Assembly: GCA_016284575.1 (NCBI GenBank)
Contig: JAEEPD010000142.1
Location: forward strand, 1-25,827
Direction: 5' to 3'
DNA length: 25,827 bases
Source: Bacillota bacterium
GTDB taxonomy: Bacteria; Bacillota; Clostridia; Peptostreptococcales; Anaerovoracaceae
The translations under genes and the position numbers were made by a program. Numbering within the stretch: the stretch's first letter is position 1; each line of letters begins with the position of its first letter. Of the stretch, positions 1 to 7,865 are shown in pieces. A model generated the notes under the pieces. It did no database searches and was not told the DNA's origin. It saw nothing but the letters and a program-made list of their open reading frames with translations.

Positions 1-927
1 CAGGGTCTGGGGCGGGTAGGCCACCAGCACGTTGGGCATGGTGGCATCGTACTGGGTCATGCAGACATAGCAGAGGTCCTTAAGCTGGTCCCTTTCGAAG
101 CCGTCGAAGTCCGGATCCACGAAGACCCTTGTGATCTCCCTTGCCCTGTCGGGGCGGAAGTTGGCGAAGATCACGGCGTCGCCGTCCTTTATGCCCTCGA
201 AGCCCTTCAGGACTATGGGCTTGATGAACTCGTCGGTGACCTCAGCCTTGTAGGATTCCTCTATGGCTGCGACTGCATCTTCGGAGGGGGCGCTTACGGC
301 TTCGGCGGGCTTTGTCAGTGCGCCATAGGCCTCTTTGATGCGCTCCCAGCGCTTGTCCCGGTCCATGGCATAGTATCTTCCGATAACGGTGCCGATGCGG
401 CCGCAGCCTGCCTCAGCCAGATAGTCTTCCATTTCCTTCACATAGCCTGCTCCCGAGGCGGGAGGGGTGTCGCGGCCGTCCATAAAGCAGTGGATCCAGA
501 GCTTTTCTATGCCGTTTTTCTTTGCCAGCTGCACCACGCCCTTGATGTGCTCGATGTGGGAGTGGACGCCGCCGTCGGACATGAGGCCGAAGACGTGGAG
601 GCTGCTGTCATTCTTTTTTACGTGGCTTACCGCTGCCAGCAGAGCTTCGTTTTCGAAGAAGCCGCCCTCGCGGATCTCGTTGGAGATGTGGCTCAGCTCC
701 TGCCATACCACCCGGCCCGCGCCCATGTTGGTGTGACCCACCTCGGAGTTACCGAACTGACCGTCGGGCAGGCCCACAAAGCGGCCGCTGGCCTGTATGC
801 GGGTGTGGGGCTTCTCCGCCCACAGCCGGTCAAGATTTGGCTTTTTCGCGTTTTCGATGGCATTGTCAGGGGTCTTTTCCCTGAGCCCGAAGCCATCCAT
901 TATCAAAAGCATGGTCGTCCTGTGCAT
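1..927 (-). CDS. gpmI: 2,3-bisphosphoglycerate-independent phosphoglycerate mutase, 3' end missing
   Basis: This enzyme interconverts 3- and 2-phosphoglycerate in cytosolic glycolysis using two metal ions and a phosphoserine intermediate (alkaline phosphatase superfamily). The reverse strand is open from an ATG at 927 to the window edge, giving 309 residues. The N-terminus reads LLIMDGFGLR, with metal-ligand Asp11, followed by GNSEVGHTNMGAGRVV with the catalytic Ser61. HCFMDGRDTPP and FANFRPDRAREIT are further family blocks. The family is about 510 residues long, so roughly 200 C-terminal residues lie outside the window. The start is supported by AAGGAG eight bases upstream. It is divergent from addA across about 190 bp. 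Identification is firm; only the truncation limits it. Confidence 0.95.
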   Translation of the reverse strand, partial: MHRTTMLLIMDGFGLREKTPDNAIENAKKPNLDRLWAEKPHTRIQASGRFVGLPDGQFGNSEVGHTNMGAGRVVWQELSHISNEIREGGFFENEALLAAVSHVKKNDSSLHVFGLMSDGGVHSHIEHIKGVVQLAKKNGIEKLWIHCFMDGRDTPPASGAGYVKEMEDYLAEAGCGRIGTVIGRYYAMDRDKRWERIKEAYGALTKPAEAVSAPSEDAVAAIEESYKAEVTDEFIKPIVLKGFEGIKDGDAVIFANFRPDRAREITRVFVDPDFDGFERDQLKDLCYVCMTQYDATMPNVLVAYPPQTL

Positions 928-1007
928 ATTTTTGCTCCTTGTCTGTGATATTATCATGCTGCAGGGGCAGTTCCCCCCGCAGCTTTGCAGTTATTGAAGT
1001 AACTTAT

Positions 1008-1016
1008 ATTTTATCA
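1008..1016 (-). promoter_or_regulatory. Candidate extended -10 promoter for gpmI
   Basis: On the minus strand TGATAAAAT is an extended -10 (TGn plus TAAAAT). The -35 position is poor. It would give a leader of roughly 75 nt containing a GC-rich imperfect hairpin (GCTGC at 958-962 pairing with GCAGC at 979-983). This is motif reading only. Confidence 0.35.
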
Positions 1017-1032
1017 CAAAGCAGTTTTCTGA

Positions 1033-1041
1033 TGTTATACT
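1033..1041 (+). promoter_or_regulatory. Candidate extended -10 promoter for addA
   Basis: TGTTATACT is an extended -10 (TG, one base, TATACT) about 80 bp upstream of the addA start. No good -35 is seen at 16-18 bp. The gpmI candidate promoter lies back to back with it on the other strand. Confidence 0.4.
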
Positions 1042-1120
1042 ATTTGCATAAAATGCTGCCCGGGGCCTTCGCAGGAGGCGCTCAGGAAGGGCAGATGATG
1101 CAGGAGGCAGGTAGGAGAAA

Positions 1121-4100
1121 ATGGCCTGGACAGAAAAGCAATATGACGCCATAACAAGCAGGGGCGAAAGCCTTCTGGTTTCCGCTGCCGCGGGGTCAGG
1201 CAAGACCTCCGTGCTGGTGGAGAGGGTGACTCAGCTGATACTGGAGGACAGGGTGCCCCTTGAGCGCATGCTCATCGTCACCTTCACCAACGCCGCCGCG
1301 GCGGAGATGAGGGAGCGCATCTACAGGAGCATCTCAGAAAAGCTGAAGGACAGCAGCCTGGAGGAGGACCACAGGCGCTTTCTTCGCCGCCAGCTGAATT
1401 CCATGGGGCGCAGCCACATATCCACTTTCCATAAATTCGCTCTGGACATAATACACGATTATTATCAGATCATAGACATTAAGCCCCGCCTTGCCATCTG
1501 CGACCCGGCGAAGCAGGAGATTATCGCGTCTGCCGCCATGGAGGAGCTGTTCGACAGCAGGTTCGCAGCCGGGGACGAGGCTTTTCTTGCCTTCATGGAC
1601 GCTTATTCGGGTTCCAGGAGCGACGATAACGCAAAAAACATGATACGCAGCCTCCATACCTTCCTGCAGAGCCTACCTGAACCTGAAAAATGGGTGGAGG
1701 AGCTGCTGGAAAAGGGTCTTGGGGACCCTGCGCCCTTCGAGGAATACTGCTGCCGCAGGGCGGTGTCTCAGATGGACAGGGCCCTTGCATATACGGAAGC
1801 GGCGGCGGATGAGATCGCGGACCTTCCGAAGCTGAACCAAAAACTCAAGGCAGAGTGTCAGGATCTTATGACCATCAGGTCTCTTTTTGAAGAGGCCGGC
1901 CTTGACGAAGGGGGCAGGGCGCTGGCTGCTCTAAAGCGTCAGAGCCTCAGGGCTTCAAAGGACGAATCCGCCGTCTGGGAGGGCAGAAAGCCTGCAGTCG
2001 CGGCCTTCCGGGACAGGGCAAAGGAGGCCCTGGACGGTCTTAAAAAGCTGCTGGAGGGCTTCAGCAGGGAGAGCTTTGCTGCCCAGCAGGAGGCCCTGGA
2101 GCCTTATGTCAGGGAGCTTGCTTCCCTCTGCTTCGAATTCGACAGGCTCTACGCAAAGCGCAAGGAGAAGGCGGGAAGCGTTGATTTTTCAGACATAGAG
2201 CATTTCGCCCTTCGCATACTGAAGGACGAAAAGGTGGCTGAAGAATACAGGCAGAGCTTCGACTGGATCTTCGTGGACGAGTATCAGGACAGCAATCTGG
2301 TGCAGGAGAGCCTTATCTCCGCCATCAGCCGTCCGGACAATGTGTTTATGGTGGGTGATGTTAAGCAGAGCATCTACAAGTTCCGCCTGGCGGAGCCGGA
2401 GATCTTCATCGGCAAGTACGATCTTATAAAGGGCGGAAGGCTGCCCTCTGCCAGGGTGATAGACCTTTCCAGCAATTTCAGGAGCAAGGCTTCCGTCATA
2501 GATTTTGTAAATTACGTTTTCGAGAGGCTGATGACCAGGGAGAATTCCGGTCTGGCCTACGACGATGACGCCAGACTCATAGAGGGAGCTCCCTACACCG
2601 GAGAGGGGCTGGTGCAGCCGGAGCTTTATATCGTGGATATGAAGGACAGGGAGGATGAAGCTCCGGAAGAGGGAGCGGACGAGGCTGCAGCTTCCGGGGA
2701 GCCCGAGGCTGCGGAAGAGGGCGAGGATTCCGGGCTGGACGATGAGCTGGAGGAGCTTAAGGCCGCTGAGCTTGAGGCTCTTCAGGCTGTCCGCATCATA
2801 AAAAAATACCGGGGCACACCCATATACGACAGCAAGGCAAAGTGCATGAGACCGCTGGAATACAGGGACATGGCCATTCTGATGTACGCGGTCCGGGGCA
2901 CCGGCGAGAGCTGGTACCGGATACTGAGCGACGCTGGCATCCCTGTGTATCTGGAGCGCAGCGAGGGTTACTTCGATGCCCTGGAGATACAGGTCATGAT
3001 GAACCTTCTTCGCATCATCGACAGCCCCGAAAAGGACCTCCCCCTGCTGAGCGTCATGAGCTTCCCCAGCTTTGGCTTCAGCGCGGACGACCTGGCTGCC
3101 ATCCGCGTCCACTCCCTTAAGGAGAGCAGCGAAGGCCGCCGTCTGCCCTATTATAAGGCTGTGCGCCTCTACAGCGAGGGCGGCCCTGATGAAGGGCTGA
3201 AGACCCGCTGCTCGGAGCTTCTGGAAAAGCTGTCCCGCTGGAAAAAGGAGGCGGATTTCAGCCCCCTTTCGGATTTCATCTGGAAGCTGATGGTTGAAAC
3301 AGGCGTGCTGAGCTATTCGTCAGCCCTGCCATCGGGACGCCAGCGGCTGGCAAACCTGAGGGCTCTGGCGGACAAGGCCGAAGCCTACGAAGCAGAAAGC
3401 AGCACAGGGCTCTACGGCTTCGTAAACTACATAGAGGCGATAAAGGGCAAGGTTGATGTGGGGGAGATGAGCCTCTTCTCCGAGGACCTGGATGCTGTCC
3501 GTATAATGACCATCCACAAGAGCAAGGGTCTGGAGTTCCCCTTCGTGCTGCTGGCAGGGCTCGGGAAGCGCCTGAACCCGGGAGGCAATTCCTCCGGGAC
3601 CGCGGTCTTTCACAAGGACATGGGTATATCCATGCAGCTTTCGGACCCGGAGCGCTACATATTCGCAAAGCCCTTCAGCTACAGGCTCATCAGCTCCAAA
3701 AAAGAACGGGAGGAGCGGGAGGAAAAGCTCAGGGTGCTCTATGTGGCTCTTACCAGGGCCAGGGATATACTGGTGATGAGCGGCACCTCAAGGGATGCCG
3801 TAAAGCTTCTTGCTGAGGGGCGGCTACGCATGCCGGAGGATATCTTCTCCCCGTCGAATTATCTGGAGATGCTGGTGCCATGTCTTGGCAGTGTCAAGCC
3901 AAATGTCACTCCTAAGGCGGCTCTTTCTGCGGAGGTGTCCGCTTCGGAGGCTGATACCGCGGAGCTGGAAAAGCAGCTTACCGAGGGCTTTGAGTTTGAC
4001 GAGGCGCAGCTGCCAGTGAGCCTGGAGGAGCTTAAGGAGAGGCTTGCCTTTGACATGAGCTCAGCCCACGATATAAAGGAAAAGAGCAAGTACAGCGTGT

Positions 4101-4699
4101 CTCAGCTGGCCGAGATCGACAGGCTGGAAAAGGGCGGAAGGGAGTACGCTCCCGTGTTTGCGCCGCCGGGCTTTGTGAGCCCTGTAAGGAGGCTTTCCTC
4201 CACGGAAAGGGGCACCGCCTACCACAATGTTATGGAGCATCTGGACTTCACAAAGGGTCCGAAGGATGCAGCCGGAATTGCGGAGTATATAAAGGAGCTC
4301 GCGGCCCGAAACGTGCTGAGCCCGGAGGAGGCTGCGGCTGTGGATCCGGCGGCCATAGAGGGCTTCTTTGCCTCTGATATAGGCAGACGGGCGGCAGCGG
4401 CAGACAGGCTGTATAAGGAGGCGCCATTTACCCTCAGGCGCGAGTACAAGGGCCGGGAGATACTGGTCCAGGGCACCATAGACTGCTATTTCCTTGAAAA
4501 TGGCCAGTGGGTGATCATAGACTACAAGAGCAATTACATCGATAAGAACGATCTTGAGGGGGCCTTCGAGGAGCTCAGGCTTTCCTACCTGCCCCAGCTG
4601 GCCCTCTACAGAGAGGCTTTGGAAAAGCTGCGGGGCCTGCCCGTAAAGGAGGCAGTGCTCTACCTCTTCGGCCTGGGCAGAGAGCTCAGAATAGAATAA
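1121..4699 (+). CDS. addA: ATP-dependent helicase/nuclease subunit A (AddA)
   Basis: AddA is the UvrD-type 3'-5' helicase and nuclease subunit of the AddAB double-strand-break resection complex, the Bacillota counterpart of RecBCD. The 1192-residue protein has the Q motif (TEKQYDAI, residues 4-11), Walker A AAGSGKT (about 23-29), motif II DEYQD (386-390), the motif V region TIHKSKGLEFPFVLL and motif VI LRVLYVALTRARD. The C-terminal PD-(D/E)XK nuclease shows GTAYHNVMEHL, Asp1121 and D1134-Y-K1136. An acidic insertion rich in Glu and Ala lies near residues 510-545. The start has GTAGGAG upstream. The usual partner addB is not adjacent: the upstream neighbour is divergent gpmI. A strong hairpin terminator follows directly. 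Length fits the family (about 1200-1240). Confidence 0.95.
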   Translation: MAWTEKQYDAITSRGESLLVSAAAGSGKTSVLVERVTQLILEDRVPLERMLIVTFTNAAAAEMRERIYRSISEKLKDSSLEEDHRRFLRRQLNSMGRSHISTFHKFALDIIHDYYQIIDIKPRLAICDPAKQEIIASAAMEELFDSRFAAGDEAFLAFMDAYSGSRSDDNAKNMIRSLHTFLQSLPEPEKWVEELLEKGLGDPAPFEEYCCRRAVSQMDRALAYTEAAADEIADLPKLNQKLKAECQDLMTIRSLFEEAGLDEGGRALAALKRQSLRASKDESAVWEGRKPAVAAFRDRAKEALDGLKKLLEGFSRESFAAQQEALEPYVRELASLCFEFDRLYAKRKEKAGSVDFSDIEHFALRILKDEKVAEEYRQSFDWIFVDEYQDSNLVQESLISAISRPDNVFMVGDVKQSIYKFRLAEPEIFIGKYDLIKGGRLPSARVIDLSSNFRSKASVIDFVNYVFERLMTRENSGLAYDDDARLIEGAPYTGEGLVQPELYIVDMKDREDEAPEEGADEAAASGEPEAAEEGEDSGLDDELEELKAAELEALQAVRIIKKYRGTPIYDSKAKCMRPLEYRDMAILMYAVRGTGESWYRILSDAGIPVYLERSEGYFDALEIQVMMNLLRIIDSPEKDLPLLSVMSFPSFGFSADDLAAIRVHSLKESSEGRRLPYYKAVRLYSEGGPDEGLKTRCSELLEKLSRWKKEADFSPLSDFIWKLMVETGVLSYSSALPSGRQRLANLRALADKAEAYEAESSTGLYGFVNYIEAIKGKVDVGEMSLFSEDLDAVRIMTIHKSKGLEFPFVLLAGLGKRLNPGGNSSGTAVFHKDMGISMQLSDPERYIFAKPFSYRLISSKKEREEREEKLRVLYVALTRARDILVMSGTSRDAVKLLAEGRLRMPEDIFSPSNYLEMLVPCLGSVKPNVTPKAALSAEVSASEADTAELEKQLTEGFEFDEAQLPVSLEELKERLAFDMSSAHDIKEKSKYSVSQLAEIDRLEKGGREYAPVFAPPGFVSPVRRLSSTERGTAYHNVMEHLDFTKGPKDAAGIAEYIKELAARNVLSPEEAAAVDPAAIEGFFASDIGRRAAAADRLYKEAPFTLRREYKGREILVQGTIDCYFLENGQWVIIDYKSNYIDKNDLEGAFEELRLSYLPQLALYREALEKLRGLPVKEAVLYLFGLGRELRIE

Positions 4700-4703
4700 T
4701 AAA

Positions 4704-4731
4704 AGCCCGCTGATCTCACGGTCAGCGGGCT
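4704..4731. terminator. Bidirectional terminator between addA and hicB
   Basis: A perfect 10-bp stem, AGCCCGCTGA pairing with TCAGCGGGCT around an 8-nt loop, is preceded by AAAA and followed by a T-rich stretch. It sits between convergent addA and hicB and can serve both strands. Confidence 0.85.
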
Positions 4732-4739
4732 CTGGCTTT

Positions 4740-5144
4740 TTATGCCTCTGTTTTTCTGAACTCTGCAAGCAGCCCGTTCTGAAGAACCTTGGAACAGTTT
4801 ATTTTGCGTTTATCTGCAAGGGCGGACATCCATGCGGGGATCGAAACATTTTTTCGCACCGCATGGGTATCGGTCTTTGCTCTGTATTCCAGGGTATCTA
4901 TCTGAATCAGAGAAAAGATCGCGTCAGCCTCCTTCTTAAGATCAGATTGCTCTGTGGGACCGGGTATCTCCAGATACTCGTCCTCCGCCGTCACCAGCCA
5001 GATGCCGGCGGCATCCGTTATCTGTTCAATGGCATCTGAGATATCCTTTCCTGTGGTGATGCATCCCGGCAGATCCGGCACTCTGGCGTAAAAGCCGGAG
5101 CCGTCTTCGATTGCTTTGAATTGCGCAGAATAAATGTACTTCAT
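4740..5144 (-). CDS. hicB: HicB-family antitoxin
   Basis: This is the antitoxin of a type II HicAB module; it binds and neutralises the HicA mRNA interferase and normally represses its own operon. The 134-residue protein has an N-terminal degenerate RNase-H-like HicB domain (KYIYSAQF, then VPDLPGCITTGKD near residues 22-34). The C-terminus resembles a ribbon-helix-helix DNA-binding segment (RKNVSIPAWMSALADKR and after). The start codon overlaps the last four bases of hicA, so the pair is translationally coupled in the usual toxin-first order. The gene ends just before the addA terminator. Confidence 0.88.
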   Translation of the reverse strand: MKYIYSAQFKAIEDGSGFYARVPDLPGCITTGKDISDAIEQITDAAGIWLVTAEDEYLEIPGPTEQSDLKKEADAIFSLIQIDTLEYRAKTDTHAVRKNVSIPAWMSALADKRKINCSKVLQNGLLAEFRKTEA

Positions 5145-5320
5145 GAGTTCTTCTCCAGCTCCTTTATGATGTACTTCAGGTCATTATCGTTGAAATCATG
5201 GCGTTTCAGGGGTATCATATGGCCTTTGCTGTCCTTGTAAATGTCATGATTTCCGCCGCTTCTGGCAAAACGGTATCCGTGGTTTTTCAGCTCACGCTCC
5301 GCCTTTTTTCTTGGGTTCAT
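5141..5320 (-). CDS. hicA: HicA-family mRNA interferase toxin
   Basis: HicA is a small double-stranded-RNA-binding-fold ribonuclease that cleaves mRNA when HicB is lost. The 59-residue reading from MNPRKKAE contains the hallmark SGGNHDIYKD with catalytic His25, followed by HMIPLKRHDF. The longer frame has ATGs at 5341 and 5332, but a TATAAT box covers codons 2-3 of the longest form, so transcripts from that promoter would exclude it. A weak GGATGG site precedes the chosen ATG. The leader would then be only a few bases. The start choice is moderately certain; family assignment is firm. Confidence 0.85.
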   Translation of the reverse strand: MNPRKKAERELKNHGYRFARSGGNHDIYKDSKGHMIPLKRHDFNDNDLKYIIKELEKNS

Positions 5321-5332
5321 ATTACCATCCAT

Positions 5333-5376
5333 ATTATACATAAAAATGTGTAAAAATCAATGTGTAGATTTGTGTA
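5333..5376 (-). promoter_or_regulatory. hicAB promoter with TGTGTA operator-like repeats
   Basis: On the minus strand, TTGATT (5360-5355) and TATAAT (5338-5333) are 16 bp apart. On the plus strand three copies of TGTGTA lie at 5347, 5361 and 5371. One is between the -35 and -10, and two are just upstream. This placement fits binding by the HicB ribbon-helix-helix domain for autorepression, which is inference. Confidence 0.6.
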
Positions 5377-5400
5377 ATTTCAGGCTCTGCATAAAGAAAC

Positions 5401-5430
5401 ATACCCACAGCTTTTGAACGCTGCGGGTAT
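5401..5430 (-). terminator. Hairpin terminator downstream of the YdbC-like gene
   Basis: ATACCCACAGC and GCTGCGGGTAT form an 11-bp stem with one mismatch. On the minus strand it is followed by GTTTCTTTAT. It separates the YdbC-like gene from hicA. The T tract is imperfect. The stretch between the hairpin and the stop codon at 5515 holds nothing else recognisable. Confidence 0.5.
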
Positions 5431-5514
5431 GCATCAGGAAGGAATCGAGTAGTTTATGGATCTTTCCATCAACTGCGTGTTATTGCAATGCTCCGGCTTG
5501 ATCTTATGCAGCGC

Positions 5515-5838
5515 CTAAAAATCCGCTGCTGCCAGGCATTCGTCATCAAAGGCTTCAGCAGTCTGGCTTGCAGGCCGGTCTGAGCCTGTGCTCAGCTTGT
5601 CCAGACCTCTTTTGGTGAGCCATTCCACGATGCGCCTCATCTCCGGGTTGGTAAGGGTGACACCCTTGCTGCACTTTGAATGGTCCTCGGACCAGTCTCT
5701 TAAGTCAAACTTGGGGTTGCCTCCGTTCCATCTGATTACATTGAGCTCTCTGGACCATCCTGTGGCGCTGGTCCTCAGCGTCCCGCTCTTTTCTATAAGC
5801 TCGAAATTGATCTCTTCTCTTGTGTTTTCCTGTGACAT
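5515..5838 (-). CDS. YdbC-type PC4-like single-stranded nucleic-acid-binding protein
   Basis: The 107-residue protein contains one PC4/YdbC domain (about residues 12-75). INFELIEKSGTLRTSATGW is followed by ELNVIRWNGGNPKFDLRDW, then CSKGVTLTNPEMRRI. This resembles the bacterial YdbC family, homodimers that bind single-stranded DNA like eukaryotic coactivator PC4. A short tail after residue 85 is rich in Ser, Ala and acidic residues. The start at MSQENTREE is chosen because AGGAG precedes it by 8 bases; a longer frame reaching 5916 would run through the promoter. It is monocistronic, with its own strong promoter and a hairpin terminator. The cellular role is not established from the sequence. 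Confidence 0.8.
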   Translation of the reverse strand: MSQENTREEINFELIEKSGTLRTSATGWSRELNVIRWNGGNPKFDLRDWSEDHSKCSKGVTLTNPEMRRIVEWLTKRGLDKLSTGSDRPASQTAEAFDDECLAAADF

Positions 5839-5880
5839 TTTTTGTTCTCCTATCCAGTTTACTGTTCCCTTTTGTGCCAA

Positions 5881-5909
5881 TAATATATAATAACTGCAAA
5901 TAATTGTCA
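5881..5909 (-). promoter_or_regulatory. Strong sigma-A type promoter of the YdbC-like gene
   Basis: The minus strand reads consensus TTGACA (5909-5904), a 17-bp spacer and TATATT (5886-5881). The flanks are AT-rich. It is the best-matching promoter in the window and implies a leader of about 35 nt. Confidence 0.75.
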
Positions 5910-5972
5910 ATACCATAATTGCAAAATTATAAATAAATTACCAATTTATTTCCAGCTCTGCCGCAAAAGAAA

Positions 5973-6000
5973 ACCGCTCCGGTCTCAAAACCGAAGCGGT
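5973..6000. terminator. Terminator downstream of prfC
   Basis: ACCGCTCCGGT and ACCGAAGCGGT form an 11-bp stem with one mismatch. On the minus strand it is followed by TTTTCTTTT; on the plus strand by ATTTTTATT. It lies about 45 bp beyond the prfC stop codon. Confidence 0.75.
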
Positions 6001-6044
6001 ATTTTTATTGATATTAAGCGCAGCCATTAACGCGGCAGCCTGCT

Positions 6045-7649
6045 CTATACTTCCGTTGCCTCCAGGAGCTCCAGCTCGGAGTGCCTTTCGCGGAAGTAAT
6101 TCAGGGTGAACTGATTTGCGAACAGCAGCAGGGGACGTTCGAACCTGTCGAACACCAGCATGCAGCGGCTGTCGATCTTGCTCTTGATCTTGTCGATCTC
6201 CTCGGGCGTGGCGGTGCCGTCAGCTGAGGCCACCTTCACCCATCTTGCCAGGGAGTAGTCCAGAGCGCTCATGCGCACCGGGGCGTTGTATTCGTTCTCC
6301 AGCCTGTACTGGAAAACCTCTATCTGCAGCTGTCCGACGGCGCCGATCACCGTCTCCTTATACTCGTTGTGGTACACCTGGATGGCTCCCTCCTGAGCCA
6401 GCTGCTGCACGCCCTTCTGGAACTGCTTGGCCTTCATGGTGTCTTTAGGAGATACCAGAGAGAAGAGCTCGGGCGGGAAGGTGGGCAGGGGCTCAAATTC
6501 AAAGGCCTCCTTGCCCTGGTAAAGGGTGTCGCCTATCATAAAGTTTCCGGTGTCGTAGATGCCGATCACGTCGCCGGCCATGGCGGCCTCAACGTTTTCC
6601 CTTTCGTTGGCCATCAGCTGGGTGGACTGAGCCAGCTTTATGGGCTTTCCTGTGCGGGCAAGGGTCACGGTCATGCCCCTTTCAAAGCGTCCGGAGCATA
6701 TGCGTATGAAGGCCAGACGGTCCCTGTGGGCAGGGTTCATGTTGGCCTGGATCTTGAATATGAAGCCTGAGAATTCGGGCCTTAGGGGGTCGATCTCTTT
6801 GCCGTCATCGGTCTTTCTGGGACCGGGGGCTGGGGACATCTCAAGGAAGTGATCCAGGAAGCAGGTGACGCCGAAGTCCGCCAGAGCGGAGCCGAAGAAC
6901 ACCGGGGTGAGCTCGCCTTCAAGAATTGCCTCGGGATCCACGGGATAGCCGGCGCCCTCAAGAAGCTCCAGTCCCTCCCTCAGGGCCTTCAGGTTGTTCT
7001 GGGTGAGTATATCCTCCAACTCGGGGCCGAAAACTCCGTCGGGGCCCAGCTTCAGCGTGGTCTTTTCCTTATAGAGATAGACCTTGTTGTCCAGTATGCT
7101 GTAGATGCCCTGGAAGTTGAGTCCGGAGCCTATGGGCCAGCTGGCGGCAGCTGCGGGCATGCCAAGCACGTCCTCCAGCTCTCCTATCAGCTCCAGGGGA
7201 TCCTTGGCCTCTCTGTCCAGCTTGTTCATGAAGGTGAAGATGGGTATGCCCCTCATGCGGCAGACCGCAAAGAGCTTCTTTGTCTGGGTCTCGATACCCT
7301 TGGCCGCGTCGATGACCATCACCGCGCTGTCAACGGAGGTCAGTATGCGGTAGGTGTCCTCGCCGAAGTCGTTGTGGCCCGGGGTGTCCATGATGGATAT
7401 CACCTTGCCCCTGTAATCGAACTGCATTACGGAGCTGGTGACGGAGATGCCTCTCTGCTTTTCTATCTCCATCCAGTCGGAGGTGGCGAATTTTGCGTTC
7501 TTCCGCGCCTTTACGGTGCCCGCCTGATGGATGGCGCCGCCGTGGAGCAACAGCTTTTCCGTCAGCGTGGTCTTACCTGCGTCCGGGTGGGATATGATGC
7601 CGAAGATGCGGCGTTTATTGAGTTCGTCCTGTGTCAATTGTGTACTCAT
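6045..7649 (-). CDS. prfC: Peptide chain release factor 3 (RF3)
   Basis: RF3 is the translational GTPase that recycles RF1/RF2 from the ribosome after termination. The 534-residue protein has G1 HPDAGKTT (21-28), the switch region around QRGISVTSSV (65-74), G3 DTPGHNDF (88-95) and G4 NKLD (142-145). It then has the RF3-specific central and C-terminal domains (QVYHNEYKETVIGAVGQLQ; RWVKVASADG). Length matches the family (about 525-535). No good Shine-Dalgarno sequence precedes the ATG (only AAAAGACC), which is unusual for this window. The gene is monocistronic and divergent from nrdR. Confidence 0.95.
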   Translation of the reverse strand: MSTQLTQDELNKRRIFGIISHPDAGKTTLTEKLLLHGGAIHQAGTVKARKNAKFATSDWMEIEKQRGISVTSSVMQFDYRGKVISIMDTPGHNDFGEDTYRILTSVDSAVMVIDAAKGIETQTKKLFAVCRMRGIPIFTFMNKLDREAKDPLELIGELEDVLGMPAAAASWPIGSGLNFQGIYSILDNKVYLYKEKTTLKLGPDGVFGPELEDILTQNNLKALREGLELLEGAGYPVDPEAILEGELTPVFFGSALADFGVTCFLDHFLEMSPAPGPRKTDDGKEIDPLRPEFSGFIFKIQANMNPAHRDRLAFIRICSGRFERGMTVTLARTGKPIKLAQSTQLMANERENVEAAMAGDVIGIYDTGNFMIGDTLYQGKEAFEFEPLPTFPPELFSLVSPKDTMKAKQFQKGVQQLAQEGAIQVYHNEYKETVIGAVGQLQIEVFQYRLENEYNAPVRMSALDYSLARWVKVASADGTATPEEIDKIKSKIDSRCMLVFDRFERPLLLFANQFTLNYFRERHSELELLEATEV

Positions 7650-7742
7650 GGTCTTTTGTGTTTATATATTCAAAGTAATAGCCGTAAAGAAAAACATATC
7701 GATTTACATGGGTCTTACCTCACTTAAATATTAAAGCGCAAT

Positions 7743-7771
7743 ATTCTAACACAAAAAAACTCACTTGTATA
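7743..7771 (-). promoter_or_regulatory. Candidate prfC promoter overlapping the nrdR promoter
   Basis: On the minus strand TGTTAGAAT is an extended -10 (TAGAAT at 7748-7743). TATACA at 7771-7766 lies 17 bp upstream. This -35 occupies the same bases as the nrdR -35 on the other strand, so the two divergent promoters would be mutually exclusive or co-regulated. Confidence 0.4.
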
Positions 7772-7794
7772 TAACACAATATATAGCGTATAAT
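7765..7794 (+). promoter_or_regulatory. nrdR promoter
   Basis: TTGTAT (7765-7770), an 18-bp spacer and consensus TATAAT (7789-7794) lie about 70 bp upstream of the nrdR start. The spacer is filled by an NrdR-box-like palindrome. Confidence 0.65.
7774..7789. promoter_or_regulatory. NrdR-box-like operator
   Basis: ACACAATATATAGCGT matches the recalled NrdR-box consensus (acaCwAtATaTwGtgt) at 15 of 16 positions. It fills the space between the nrdR -35 and -10, a position suited to autorepression. Known boxes usually occur in pairs; only a degenerate half-site (around 7736-7744) is visible near the candidate prfC promoter. Confidence 0.6.
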
Positions 7795-7811
7795 TATTTA
7801 TCAGTAAACAG

Positions 7812-7831
7812 GACTTGTGTAGACACAAGTC
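7812..7831. repeat. Perfect 9-bp inverted repeat in the nrdR leader
   Basis: GACTTGTGT and ACACAAGTC flank a 2-nt centre. The element sits downstream of the -10, around the start of the mRNA leader. It could be a repressor operator or a small leader hairpin. It partly resembles ACTTGTAT at 7763-7770. Confidence 0.6.
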
Positions 7832-7865
7832 AGACAGGACCGGCCTTGCCCGGGAAGGAGTTGCC

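Noticed and set aside
2189..3112. A 307-codon minus-strand frame over addA
   Set aside because: It lies antisense to conserved helicase motifs, with no ribosome site or domain.
6849..7727. A 292-codon plus-strand frame over prfC
   Set aside because: It is opposite RF3 GTPase motifs and has no coherent protein features.
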